The notes under the pieces are model-generated. The model worked only from the letters and a program-made list of their open reading frames with translations. It was not told the origin of the DNA and did not search any database. The translations under genes were made by a program, and so were the position numbers. From Oscheius onirici (Eukaryota > Nematoda > Chromadorea > Rhabditida > Rhabditidae): 64,000 bases of DNA. Below, piece by piece: positions 11,235 through 21,699 of this stretch. The DNA lies in the NCBI GenBank assembly GCA_932521025.1, contig OW051471.1:9176001-9240000 (forward strand), written 5' to 3'. Every line of letters starts with the position of its first letter. Position 1 is the first letter of the stretch.

Positions 11235-11646
11235 TTTTCAAGTTCCTTGAAATGCGCTCACTCTTGTGATTACCGAGTGTGGGAAGATGCTTGAATGAGT
11301 TTGAATGGGAATGAACTGGAGGACATAAAATACTATAAGAAATCGGTAATCATAATAGTAAAGTTTCTCTTGGCCAAGAGTTTGAAGAGAGCAGACAATC
11401 ACAAGAGCAGTAGGATGATGTTTAGCATCTCTTGTTAATTTCCGTAGGCTGTTCAGTCAAAAAATTTCTGCTGCAAATGCAATCTGTCTGAAAGACCATC
11501 TAGTCCAAACTCAGATCAGTCACGTTTTGTTACTTAGTTTTAGTTCCGAGGAATCGAATTCGTCACCGTTAGTGATTTCCAGTGCGAGATCTCAGACGAA
11601 CTCTAGCGAGAATCGCTTACTTGCACACTAAACTTTCGTTCATTCA
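11235..11646. other. Intergenic region, no gene seen
   Basis: About 410 bases between the receptor and the glycosyltransferase genes, both on the minus strand. It must hold the receptor promoter. Nothing else is supported. Confidence 0.4.
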
Positions 11647-13264
11647 TCAAAGTTCGTTAAAATGAGAGATTGGTTGATTGTGCAGACCAGATGTAATTAG
11701 AATTCCTAAATGATTTCTATTGTTTAAAGCTAAAGAATTACCAGAAATTTCGGTCGCATTCATGTCGATTATCAGAAAATCTCTTTTGAGAAGAACAGTG
11801 TTCAGAAAAGAAGGATTGTTGTACAGTTGCTCTGCCGTTCTCATCCATCTCCCTTGAAGGAACTTTTTATCACAGCTGGAACATTTGCTTTAGGTCATTT
11901 TTTCAGTCGGCTTCCAGTGAAAGTGCCTTCGTACAATCTTTGAACTTTGCCCCTCAACGACGAGAAAAAGCCGATGTGATTGAATTGGCTGGGAAGGTAC
12001 GCGGGAACAAACTTTGTCAGTTCCTGGAAATGTACTGCGTGGTTCACCGAAAGTAAACTCACAGCTTGACACGCCTTGTTTGACATTTCCCCGTCACAAT
12101 AATGATTTTTGAGGAAATCAGTGAGAATCCAGTCTACGGGTTTGAAACGATAGAACGTTGAGATGGCTGTAGCAAAGTTTCTGAGATCTCTGGATCTGTA
12201 ATGACCGTAGATCTTTTCGTAGTTTTCGTACCTGAACAATTTCCCGATAAATCCCAATCCGGCAAACTGCATCATGACACGTTCTTTGCTCTTATGAGTC
12301 TCTATCCAAAACAGAACATTTTTTAAGAAAAATTTCTGTGCAACTATGTCATCTTCGAGTTGTAGATAGTAGTCTCCATAGTGGGAGGCGTATGCCATCA
12401 TGTAGAGGTAATCTAAGACACATCGAAGGAAAAGATGAAGCTACCTATGTTCTGTTGTGTTCGCCACAACATTCTTCTTGAGGTTGAAAGTCGGGGCTAA
12501 AGTTTTCAGGTCCGAGGGATGGAGATTTCGGGGTAAGAAAAGAATCTGCAGCAAATCTAGATTTAAAGAGATACACTACCTGCAAAGTGGTTCCTTTGAT
12601 GAGACTGGGATATCTTTCTACAATCTCTGTTACAGTTTCTTTACCAAATTTTGCATGTTTGAGACGAACGAAAATCATGAGACTGACGACGTAACTGAAA
12701 AACTGACTTTTAGCGTATGAGGAGAAAACCTTTTTTTAACCACTTCCAACAATAACGAAACCAAAAGTTGAGAAAGTTATGCCACACAAAAATACGATCG
12801 AAAGATACCTGTCATTGGTTTCTATCCACCTGCTCAAACTGTCCAGTGTTCTGATCAAGTACGGTTCGTGGTCTCTTTGAACGACGGGAATAGCCATCGC
12901 CTAAAAATCACCATATTTTTAATCAGTAGAGCTTACCAACTTCTTTCTTTGAAGCTTGCCAGCTTCAAGAATCGGGAACATTTCAGACTGTTCCAGATGA
13001 GGAAACGTGTTGGAAATAATGTGCGTGAAAAACGACGTTGTGGTCATTTTTGTTTTCAGTGACATTGTTCTGATTTGTAACCTTTCTTGTCAGCTTCACT
13101 GTTTTCACGTTTTCAAAATCAAAAACAAGTTCATCTCTAGTACGGGGAATGACTTCTTCCGTCTTTTTCACGAACTTTAAGAGAAGTTTGTTGAGAGTAG
13201 CGTGAAGAAGTAGGACTAAAAGGAAGAGACTAGTAAGTTTGAGATAGATACGTTTGATACGCAT
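11647..13264 (-). CDS. GnT-IV-like N-acetylglucosaminyltransferase (MGAT4 family)
   Basis: A type II Golgi glycosyltransferase. The start is MRIKRIYLKLTSLF followed by a Leu-rich membrane anchor (residues about 10-30). Later exons give AMAIPVVQRDHEPYLIRTL, LWRTQQN and then YYLQLEDDIVAQKFF, the acidic metal/UDP-sugar binding motif of the MGAT4 family, followed by GFIGKLFR, FKPVDWIL and FSSLRGKVQR, all in the family order. Known members add a beta-1,4-GlcNAc branch to the alpha-1,3 mannose arm of N-glycans. A 47-base intron (GTACGAAGG...TAAAG) removes an apparent stop and opens the C-terminal part to 11647. Several introns are only about 36-50 bases. The junction between the stem region and the catalytic domain near 12950-13070 is uncertain. 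Confidence 0.75.
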
Positions 13265-13624
13265 AGAATTGTAGAAGAGCAAAAATAGGAAATGTTGGAG
13301 AGTGGACGGAAGTTGATTATATTACAGGAAGTACTTCAATCAAAGCAGCAGTGATTAGAATCTAACCATTTCTTCATTTCATAAGTGGACTCTTTCAGGA
13401 GCAGGGAATCTGGTCTTTCCATTCTGGTGTTCAGTGTAAAATTCATTGAATTCTGCGTACGATATGAGACATCATAATGATCACATAAATCAAGTTGATT
13501 TCTGATTATTCTTTCTAGTCTGAGTGTTCAAAAATGTACAACGGCAACGATTAAATTAACAAGGAATGAAATTAAGAATTGTTTGCGTTATGCCGAACCC
13601 ACCGCTTCCTCGCATTTTGAACTT
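13265..13624. promoter_or_regulatory. Divergent promoter region between glycosyltransferase and receptor
   Basis: About 360 bases separate the start of the minus-strand glycosyltransferase and the plus-strand receptor, so both promoters must lie here. I see no specific motif. Confidence 0.35.
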
Positions 13625-14682
13625 ATGGACGCCTACATCTTTCCTGTCCGTATTGTGTCAACTGTCATTCTTCTCTTCGGAACATCCATTCATTCTCTAA
13701 TCATCTACATCAATGGGAAGAGAGGCAGGGATGACTGTTGCTTTTACGCGTTTTTCATGAAGATCTATTCTGGCATAAGCATCTACATTTTCGTTATTGG
13801 ATGGCTTCTCATCAACAGATTCTGCTACGGACAACAGACTTTGGTAGTCTTCCATGGTTTTGGTGCTTATTTCGGAACAGAGTTTTGTACTTTTCTCGAG
13901 TCGTTCTACAACCCGATAAACAACGTTCTGTATCTGATGACACCTGTTGGAATGATACTCAGAGTACTCATTGTCTTCGATAGAAAACTGAACAGTGGAT
14001 GGATTTTCAAAACTGTTCTGGTTCTAGTTATTCTTCACATTCCGACAATGGTAGCCTCGCCTTATTTTTCAATACAACAAAAAATTTCAGATTATGACAT
14101 ATCGAGCGTTTCTCCCACTCCTATCCGCAAATGTTACTTCTTTGGATGACCATACTCTATCCCTTGTCGATAAGCATCCTACCGCAGTTTATAAACCAGC
14201 TACGTTCTTTGAAGTAATCCTAACATCTTCCAAAAAAAAAACCGACAATTTCTTCCAGAGTTTTGTCCTTGTTCGCATATCCTACAGATACATGTATTTC
14301 TGTGTACCAATCACATTTTTCCTTGGATTCATAACTTATCGTAGATTACGTCAAAGAAGTTCATGCATCTCTGGCAGGACGGCTATGATTCATCGAGCAT
14401 TTATTTTGGTCAGTTTTAGCAATAAAAATGACTGTTGTTTAGCTCCTTTTCGCTGAAGCAACTTTACTTTGTAGTGGATTCTTATACGACATCGGAAATC
14501 AATTCGATCACATTTTTCCGGAAGCAAATATTCCAATGCATATGGATATTTACGACTCCGTGCTTGTTTCTATCGTTCCTCTTGGACAAGGAATTGCAAC
14601 TGTCTGCATTGTTCCATACTTTCGCTCATATCTAATGAGATGCTGTCATAAGGAAGTTACCAATTCCGATGTCGTTTTGTGA
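13625..14682 (+). CDS. Nematode chemosensory seven-transmembrane receptor
   Basis: The start chosen is MDAYIFPVRIVSTVILLFG at 13625; the frame is open a little further upstream without an ATG. Exon 1 carries TM1 to TM4 (IYIFVIGWLLINRF, NVLYLMTPVGMILRVLIVF, WIFKTVLVLVILHIP). After an intron (about 14050-14090, ending TTTCAG) the extracellular loop contains NVTS, a possible N-glycosylation site. A further intron ends at CCAG before TM5 (YRYMYFCVPITFFLGF), and the last exon has TM6/7 (VLVSIVPLGQGIATVCIV) and ends with TGA at 14680-14682. All exons join in frame, so the gene looks intact. Subfamily not assigned. Confidence 0.65.
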
Positions 14683-14803
14683 AAGTTGAGTAAAGTGAGC
14701 AGAAGCTTTATTTAACAAAATTTCTACATTGAACTGAGTAGCATTAATCGGTCAAATATGAATTACATTATTCAGCTAAACAGCCTCGTCCTATTTAACA
14801 GTA

Positions 14804-15508
14804 CTATCGTCTTCTTCCGTTGCTCAGCCCCCAAACAGTACACGTGTTCCACTGATAGTTGCTTCCATAGGATCCGCAGTTGCAGTAATACCTGGCCACT
14901 CCGTTTACGTAGTCAATCAGCTGTCCGCCTTAAAAATGTTTGTATCTATAAATCTACTCCACATACTGCATTGTTGTCCCTGCTGATAGCCGTAACTTTG
15001 TTGACCGTATCCACTGCCATAGTAGTTGCTGTATCCATAGCTATAGGATGGGCTGTAGTAGTTGTTGGAGTATCCGCTGTTCATTCCAAAGAGACCTCCA
15101 AGCAGGCCGAGGAGTCCCAAACCGCCACCGCCATATCCGCTGTCACTGTCACTGCTGGAGGAACTTGAACTGGAAAATAAAAAAGTGCATTTGAGCAACC
15201 AGTTTACCTGAAAGATGAGCCGCCGTAGCTTCCATAACTTCTTCCACCGCCTCTACTTCCTCCACCACCACGGCCATAACCTGCAAAAAGTGTCTACTTT
15301 TGAACTACTGTGATATGAATTCAAATTTTGTTCTTTACTGAAAAATAACTGACCTCCTCCACCTCCACCTCCTTTTCCTCCTCCTCCGCCGCCTCCGCCT
15401 CCTCCTTTAGCTAACACAAGATCTGAAAACCCTTCAATAATAAAAATCCCCAGGCTTACCAAAAGCTATTATTACTAAGAAAATAGACGCAATTAAACTT
15501 TTGAACAT
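14804..15508 (-). CDS. Gly/Tyr-rich secreted protein with C-terminal C4 domain (copy 1)
   Basis: Read from 15508 on the minus strand. Signal peptide MFKSLIASIFLVIIAFDLVLA, then poly-Gly with Lys, a second Gly/Arg/Ser block, a Ser run, the hydrophobic patch LGLLGLLGGLFG, a Tyr/Asn/Ser-rich part (NNYYSPSYSYGYSNYYG) and a C-terminal domain with four cysteines spaced C-x15-C-x-C-x11-C around YVNGVARYYCNCGSYG, ending in basic RRR and TAG at 14804-14806. Five or six exons. The composition suggests an antimicrobial, adhesive or cuticular peptide; that is inference. It is divergent with copy 2, and a TATA box (15576-15583, minus strand) lies about 70 bases upstream. Confidence 0.7.
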
Positions 15509-16185
15509 GGTCCAGAAGTCCGAGTGGAACTGTGGGAACGCTTTGGCGAATGAGAAACTGCGACCACGCGACCTGCATTTATAGTATGCTGCAGGCGGGA
15601 AAGATGATAACAGCCCCTGGAAGGAATGTGCAAGTTAGACGAATATCTGAAATCACTTTTCGCTGAAAAACAAGCCTTATTGCTCGGAGTACGGTTCAGC
15701 AAACGAAATCTTTGAACGCGCGGAATTCGTTAAAGACAACAGTCTCAAAATCACTGTCCTGGAATAGAAGATTGCTTAGAAGAAAATAGGAAAAGGCGAA
15801 AAAGTTATTTCGCAAAAGTTTTGTCTGGTTTTGTACTAGAAGTACTGAACATTCTAAAAGTTCATTTTTAGGAGGCCCTCTTTAAAAGTTGTCGAACTTT
15901 GAATTGACCTTTTGAGTCTTCAAGCCGAAAATTGGAAAAAGAGAAAAAATTGTTAAATCTTTTTTATCTTTTAACCTAAAATAGTGTTTTTGTTTCAATA
16001 GCTGCCCCCTTCCTGTTGATATTCGAACCATTCATGGACGTCGAGGCTCATTGAGTTCTGGTATTTTTGGGGCATTCGTCCAACTGGGCACATCCACCAT
16101 CCAGCTGTCGAATTCAGGTATAAATACCTCAGTCCCCTTTAAGTTTACCTCTTTTACAAGTTTGCCTATTTTTACCGTGCTCGCA
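15509..16185. promoter_or_regulatory. Bidirectional promoter of two Gly/Tyr-rich genes
   Basis: The region separates the divergent copies 1 and 2. It has TATAAATG on the minus strand at 15576-15583 and TATAAATA on the plus strand at 16119-16126, each 60-75 bases from the start codon it would serve. The word TTTGGCGAATG at 15542-15552 resembles sequences upstream of three other copies (TTCGGCGAA class). Confidence 0.5.
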
Positions 16186-16835
16186 ATGTTCACAAAGATT
16201 TTCGTCCTATTTGTTTTCTTGATCAGTAAGTCGTTCCCTATACTGCTCAGAATTGACATTTTAGGTCCAGTTTTATCCAGAGGAGGTGGGAGCAGTGGTG
16301 GTAGCCACAGCCACAGTAGCAGTAGTAGCAGTAGCAGTAGTGGAAGTCACAGTCATGGAAGTTATGGTGGAGGCGGAAGTCACAGTCATGGCGGCTATGG
16401 CCATCATCACGGAGGCTACGGAAGAAGCTCGTACACTCCACTTTCCAGCAACAGCATTCAGTGAATGAATGCTCAAATTAAATTTTTACCGTGCTTCAGC
16501 TACGACTCCGACAGTAGCAGCAGCAGTGATGGAGACGGAATAGGTTTTGGTGGAATTTTCGGCCTCAACAACCTCCTGTTCAATAACGACTTGGGTCGAT
16601 TGCTTGGCTTGTCTCCCAGCTATGGATATGGGAACAACTACAACTATGGCTACCAGTACTGTAGTGAGTTTCTTCTTTATTCGAATCCCATTTTATTTTC
16701 AACCGACTCGTTTCAGCCGGTCAGCTTTCCGACTACGTAAACGGAGTGGCCAGGTATTACTGCGACTGCGGCTCCTATGGACGCAATTATCAGTGGAGCA
16801 CCTGCAGTGTTTGGGGACTAACCAACGGCCGCTAA
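16186..16835 (+). CDS. Gly/Ser/His-rich secreted protein with C4 domain (copy 2)
   Basis: Signal peptide MFTKIFVLFVFLISPVLS split by an intron (16226-16264), then Ser-His and Gly-His blocks (GGSHSHGGYGHHHGGYG), an intron from 16434 (GTACAC) to 16500, an acidic Ser/Asp stretch, the hydrophobic FGLNNLLF/LLGLSP part and a Tyr/Asn-rich linker. The last exon (after TTTCAG near 16717) encodes YVNGVARYYCDCGSYG and the TC motif of the C4 domain, ending NGR and TAA at 16833-16835. TAATAAAA overlaps the stop and probably serves polyadenylation. It is the only copy on the plus strand. The His-rich block could bind metal ions. Confidence 0.7.
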
Positions 16836-17238
16836 TAAAACAAGATTTTGAGAAAAAAAAGTATATTACTAATCAACAAATAAATACATTTGTACAAAGT
16901 GTAGACCTGAAACTCTTCCTTAGTTTCACTACGGAGAAAAGCGTGAGGCGGAGAACCAGCCCTGCTTGGCGGTTTGGTCATCTTGATCTCTCATGATGTC
17001 CTTCCAGCGGTCATGCTAAAAATTTGAATGTTCTCTAAAGGAAATGTTTAATGGATTCTTGAAATACTGCTTTCTCTCATCGCTTTTATACAGACCGCTT
17101 CGAAAGTCTCACAAGTTAGAAACGGGAGCCACAACGCAAAATGTTTTGGAACATCAAATCTTGGCTTATAAAAAATCTCAATTTAAGCCTTTTTCTTGGA
17201 ACCCAATTAACTAAGAGTGACGAGGGAAAACGGGTGTG
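16836..17238. other. Intergenic region, no gene seen
   Basis: About 400 bases downstream of copy 2 with no supported coding region. Confidence 0.35.
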
Positions 17239-17415
17239 ACTTCTGTCTGCATGGCCAAGTGGTTAGCACTCTTGCCCAGTAACCGAACGCCATCTGGGGC
17301 GCTTGTTGGCTCGATCCCCGCCAAAAAAAAAAGTTTTTTTTTGTTGCTGGGGTTTCCGAAGGTCCTGAACACGATTCTGATCTCTGTTTTGTTTTTTCCT
17401 GCTTCAAAACTTTTT
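17239..17415 (+). mobile_element. tRNA-derived SINE, copy 2
   Basis: The head reads GCATGGCCAAGTGGTTAGCA with a B-box-like GGCTCGATCCCCGCC, followed by a run of A and T, then TTTCCGAAGGTCCTGAACACG and CCTGCTTCAAAAC. The order and spacing match copy 1 at 10559-10730 through both head and body. No stable tRNA acceptor stem forms, so it is not a functional tRNA. Confidence 0.6.
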
Positions 17416-17471
17416 CTTTTGCTATTTTGTACTTTACATTTGTCGACCTTCGTTTTGACAGTCGTGTCCTC

Positions 17472-17987
17472 TTATGTCCTTCTTACGGAGCATGCAGAAG
17501 AGAATAATGTACCAAAACTATAAAAGCATGCCTGTGTCACTGAATTGCTTCGATTTCTCTCCATCGGCTGGTCAGTCGGACTGTGCATTGGCTGATCGGA
17601 GCTGCCTTGTCCGCCGAATAGGCCAGTCTGCGTCGGAGTGCCGAAAATGAATCCAGACAATGAAAATCGCCTTCCTGTTGACTGGGGCTCTATTGGCTCG
17701 TTAGGCAGAGCTCCACCGCTAAAGCGTGAACTGTTGGAAGGAGTATAAAGAAAACATACTGTGAGCCGGCGACATCGCGATTTGCGTCCATAGAAACGGT
17801 TCTGCCTTGTGATGCCATGTTTGGTTTCACTTGCTTCCAGAGGCAGTCGGTGTCAAAATCTGGGCGTATCTATAAACTTTCTTGAACAAAGTGGCAAATA
17901 ACCTTGATGAAATAAGTCATTACCAATCAATTCTAAGTATTTAATAACTTGAAATATGGCTTCGGAAACTTGATCGACGAGAATCAT
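17472..17987 (-). CDS. Hypothetical Ser/Gln/Gly-rich protein
   Basis: On the minus strand two exons join well: one from about 17858 to 17764 containing VKPNMASQGRTVSMDANRD, the other from about 17736 to 17472 containing RRFSLSGFIFGTPTQTG and ending CSVRRT then TTA/TAA at 17472-17474. RRFSLS resembles a basophilic kinase site. A further upstream exon starting at 17987 (MILVDQVSEAIFQVIKYLEL) can be joined in frame through a donor near 17902. No domain is recognised and there is no signal peptide. The 5' end is uncertain; the start could also be the ATG at 17818. Confidence 0.4.
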
Positions 17988-19181
17988 CGACGCTTTTGAT
18001 CAGTAGTTTAGCAATTTCGCGTTATTTCTACACCTTTAAGCATGTCTTCGTCTCGTCTTACACCTCATCTTACATGACTTCAATCAAGTTACAGTAGAGT
18101 TGAAAAAGTTTTAAGATGTTGATTCTTTAAAACTGCCTTTTCAAACGACTAAAACGCACTAGTTTTGGATCAAAGTTTCAGTTGATCAAGCGACAGTTAT
18201 TACAGCAATAATTTCGGTAAAATAAACCGAAAAAACTCACAATAGGTTTGCCGGACATTTTCGTATAGCAGTTCTTTTCTTGTTGTGTTCTTGGGGTTAA
18301 AATTAGAATGTCTGCACTCCCTTTATATACCCCAAACATTCTTCTTTTCCCTCTACTCTATTCGCCCAATCTCTCGGAGCCCCGTGCTCACACTCGAGAT
18401 CAAAACAGGGAGTGCGCTGGGCAGTAAACAGCATCCCCGTCTTTTTGCTGGCAACATGCACCAGGAAACACAGACCTTCGGGTTCAGCGCGATCTCTTTC
18501 CAGGGGTTTGCTTTCAGTACTCTACGACAAAGAATCAGAAGTTCAACATATTCTTTCCCAAAAAGGGATTTCTCACAAAGCTTCATCACGGCTCTTAGTG
18601 ACAGGAAAATCCTAGAAGCTTATGACGAAGTTGATCTTGTGACCAGTTGGCCGTGAGAAGACGAGGAAAACACTCATAGATGTTAGTCTAGCAGCCTGTT
18701 TACCGCTGGATATTGGGGTGACGAAGTAAATAGCTTGGAGCAGGACAACAATTGAAATGAAGTCAGAAGAATTGAGAGATTCGGGACTATGACTCTGGGA
18801 TATTTGCACAAATATGCGTTTTCTGAAGTTAAGTGACACACTTGGAAGATTCATAAGTTCCGGGTTTGGTCTGAAATAATAACGTGGATGTTAACAGATG
18901 GAACAAATCCGTAATTTCTGTTTCAAACGTTTTCAAAGGGGCAATTATTCAATTAATACAGCCAACTATAAAGTGCTCCATCATGACTCCCCTAATCTCA
19001 GAAGAATCTCTAAAACTATCTGAACCTGCTAATATTCAAATTCAGTTCAACACCGACATCATTTACTACTTTATTGATCAAACCAAATATTGGTGGGTTA
19101 ATGAACCAAATATCGGTAACAATACAATTATTTGATTAAATACGGTCCAAATATCATGTTTTGTTTCTTCTTTTCTGCTCT
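17988..19181. other. Ambiguous region, no gene assigned
   Basis: Overlapping open frames exist on both strands at 18285-18656 (plus, 124 codons, no good start) and 18353-18589 and 18612-18854 (minus). None shows a signal peptide, recognisable motif or coherent exon pattern. On the minus strand a short exon-like start (MSGKPI followed by GTGAGT) at about 18260 could belong to the hypothetical gene downstream, but I could not link it in frame. Confidence 0.3.
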
Positions 19182-19444
19182 TCACAGAAGGTTGCAGCGC
19201 TTCTTTTCCTGGTACGGATTGTCGCTTCCAGGCTGCGGAGTTCCAGTCCAGAGAAAGTCTTCCTTCTTGTGAGCATCGGTGTACTCAATCAGACTAAAGG
19301 TAACTTTTTCTTCCAAAAATGAAAATAATACCTCTTGACACAGGTGGAGACCTTCTCTCTCTGGAAGCCAGTTTCGTTGCTGAGCTGGTTGATCTCCTTC
19401 TTATAGTAGCGAATCATGTCCTCATTATACTGAGCCTGCGACAT
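19182..19444 (-). CDS. Heterotrimeric G protein gamma subunit
   Basis: Two exons on the minus strand give 74 residues starting MSQAQYNEDMIRYYKKEI and ending NPYQEKKRCNLL, followed by TGA at 19182-19184. The N-terminal helix, the EYTDAHKKEDFLWTG segment, the NPxxEK motif and the terminal CAAX box (CNLL, Cys to be prenylated; Leu last favours geranylgeranyl) are all diagnostic of G-gamma proteins. It would pair with G-beta at the plasma membrane. The length is normal. In C. elegans the two genes are gpc-1 and gpc-2; the TDAHKKEDFLWTGTP part looks to me nearer to gpc-1 but I do not assign the symbol. Confidence 0.85.
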
Positions 19445-19713
19445 CTAGAAAACAATTATGAGCGTATTGATAACGAGAGTCTGGGAGCAAGAGTGGAGGC
19501 CACGAGACGTCGTGGGATCGAGTCAAACTGGCCAGATTAGGCGGATACGTTAACCTTAGGCCGAGCTGATTGACATTCCAGTCCATAGGTGTTTCTTGGT
19601 TTGGCTGGATTACAGCTTTTCGGATTATCTTGGACGCCTCTGATAGTCTACGGTAGGACCCAACTCTTCCGTGCAATTTGAACGAAAAGGTGTATTTAGA
19701 TTTATTAGCTGGA

Positions 19714-20708
19714 TTACTTCTTTCTTCTCTTCCCGTTGTACACTCCAGAGATGGTGCAGGTGTTCCATTGATAGTTGACCCCGTAGGAGCCACAATTGCA
19801 GTAGTATCGGGCTACGCCGTTCACATAATCGACGAATTGGCCGGCTGAATCATAAAGATGAATGTGGAAAAACATAAATTCCATTACAAAGTATCCCCTA
19901 GTTTTAAGTTATGAAACTCACAACATGACTGATCTGAAACTCCGTATCCAGAATTGTACCCATAGTAATTGTTATAGTTTCCATAGTTGCTGTAGTAGCC
20001 ACCTGAAATCTAACTGCAACTGCGTGACATTTAATTAACCACCCATTCCTGCAAGTCCTAACAGCCCGAGCAGTCCCATACCTCCTCCACCACCACCTCT
20101 CCATCTGCCACTTCCTCCGGAATGTCCTCCAGAATGGCCACCGTGGCCCCAGCCTCCTCTCCCACCTAAATATAAATGAATGAGTAAAATTTGTTGCAGA
20201 ATTGCTTTTCTATCCAATTTCCGGGACTGAAAGAACGATTTATCGAAGTTTCTAAACGTGTGTTTACAAAGTAACTAATAAAAAAAGTTCGGCTTCTCTC
20301 CCACCTCCATATCCACCTCGACCACCTCCTCTCCCGCCGTACCCTCCTCGACCACCGCCACCGCCACCTCGACCTCCTCCGCCTCCACCTCGGCCTAAAA
20401 GTTAAGAGGTCAATGGGCAGCATTCCAGAGTAAGGAGAAAGCGCGGCTCAAGGTTAACTGGTTTTTGAAGGTAGAGAGAAAGTTTCCGAGACTGAAACTT
20501 GTGTATAAACAATAGAACTAGTACACAAGGAAAAGTAATTGAAGGAAACCCAAATCAAAGTCTCAACCAAAAAGACTTTTCAACTCACCTCCTCCACCGC
20601 CTCCTCTCGCTTCTATCAAACTAACTGAAATACAATGATTTGCATTTAAAGGCATTTACCGATGGTTATGCAAAGAATCCCTAGCAAGAGAAAGTTACTG
20701 GCCCTCAT
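19714..20708 (-). CDS. Gly-rich secreted protein with C4 domain (copy 3)
   Basis: From 20708 on the minus strand: MRASNFLLLGILCITI is a signal peptide, interrupted by an intron, followed by EARGGGGG, a long Gly/Arg block (20396-20305), GGWGHGGHSGGHSGG, the hydrophobic GMGLLGLLGLAGMG patch, and a Tyr/Asn-rich linker (YNNYYGYNSGYG). The last exon, after an intron ending TTCAG at about 19845, encodes the C4 domain with YVNGVARYYCNCGSYG and ends in a basic tail RRKK with TAA at 19714-19716. Seven or so exons, all in frame. Same architecture as copies 1, 2, 5 and 6. Confidence 0.7.
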
Positions 20709-21055
20709 AATGAACTTGATGGGTCGAAGACGCTGTGTAACTGGCTGATCAACTGACCTTTTTAAAAGCATCAGACGACGCACAACCCGCGAGACCTTTC
20801 GAATCATGGCTATCTCCACAATCATGTTCGGCGAACTTCTCGGGACAGTTTCTCAGATCTTTTCAAACCTTGCAAGTAACAAAACAAGTTATTTTTAAGT
20901 TAGGGGATTATATTTGGCCACAGTATTCTTCTGAGTAAGTCGGCCATTTTTAAAATTGGTATTTTGGGATATACGGCATGTGATTACTCGACATTAGCTT
21001 GTAAACAAATGTCTCTAACGACAGAAATCACAGTTATCAGAACAATAAGTTTGCT
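20709..21055. promoter_or_regulatory. Upstream region of copy 3 with TTCGGCGAA palindrome
   Basis: About 350 bases without a gene. GTTCGGCGAAC at 20826-20836 is an almost perfect palindrome, 120 bases upstream of the copy 3 start. Similar words lie upstream of copies 1, 5 and 6. Confidence 0.35.
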
Positions 21056-21699
21056 CTACTTCTTCTTTCCGTACGAAGCAACACATGTGTTGTACTGATA
21101 GCGCACTCTATAGGATCCACAGTTACAGTAGTATCTCGGCATTCCACTCACGTAGTTAACAAATTGAGAGGCTGAACTCTCTACATTGCTGACCACAACC
21201 GTAGTAATTGGCGTATCCGTTTCCGTAGTTGTTAGACGGATAGCTGGTATATTAACTGGAGTAACTGATGTAGTCACTTCCACCACCTAAGTGAAAACTC
21301 ACTCGGTATCTTGGCCTAAATTAGAACGCTTACAATCATGCAGGAACTTTACCGTTCTCCCCATCTTCCACGATATCCACCATTTACATTATCTGAAAAT
21401 GCGTATTCCGATATCAGTTTACGGAAAACTCATACGTAAAGGATCTTTCAATTCCAAAGAGGCTGCGACCTCCAAAGGAGCTTCCGCCAGCTCGGAAACC
21501 ACCGATCCGAATTCCGCCACCTCCACTACGAATACATGCAAAACTGTTTAGATGAATAGATGAACGATCTCACCACTACTGCCTCTGCCTCCTCGTTGGG
21601 TATCAGCAAAGTGCTCCGAATAGGTTTTTGTTTGAAACGAGCAATAAACTACCGCATACCAAAAAAAAAGATGAATAGAGGCAGGTTGACTGTCCTCAT
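21056..21699 (-). pseudogene. Broken Gly-rich/C4 gene (copy 4)
   Basis: From 21699 (minus): signal peptide start MRTVNLPLFIFFFG, then short Gly/Arg blocks and a Tyr/Asn-rich part. The C4 domain is present (YVSGMPRYYCNCGSY ... TC) with tail GKKK and TAG at 21056-21058. Two faults are visible. The exon before the C4 domain has an in-frame TAA (after a Ser-Ser, near 21258) relative to the family frame. The intron that precedes the C4 exon in the other copies is shrunk to 13 bases (GTAGAGAGTTCAG), too short to splice, and shifts frame. I conclude that the copy is no longer functional, or that it has been rebuilt with a different exon pattern. Confidence 0.6.

Noticed and set aside
15253..15462. 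Long Gly run read as possible simple repeat or assembly artefact
   Set aside because: The run is interrupted by Lys codons, uses mixed Gly codons and lies between good splice sites of the secreted gene, so it is coding.
18285..18656. 124-codon plus-strand ORF and insulin-like appearance of the antisense frame
   Set aside because: The cysteine spacing does not fit insulin B or A chains, and neither frame has a signal peptide.
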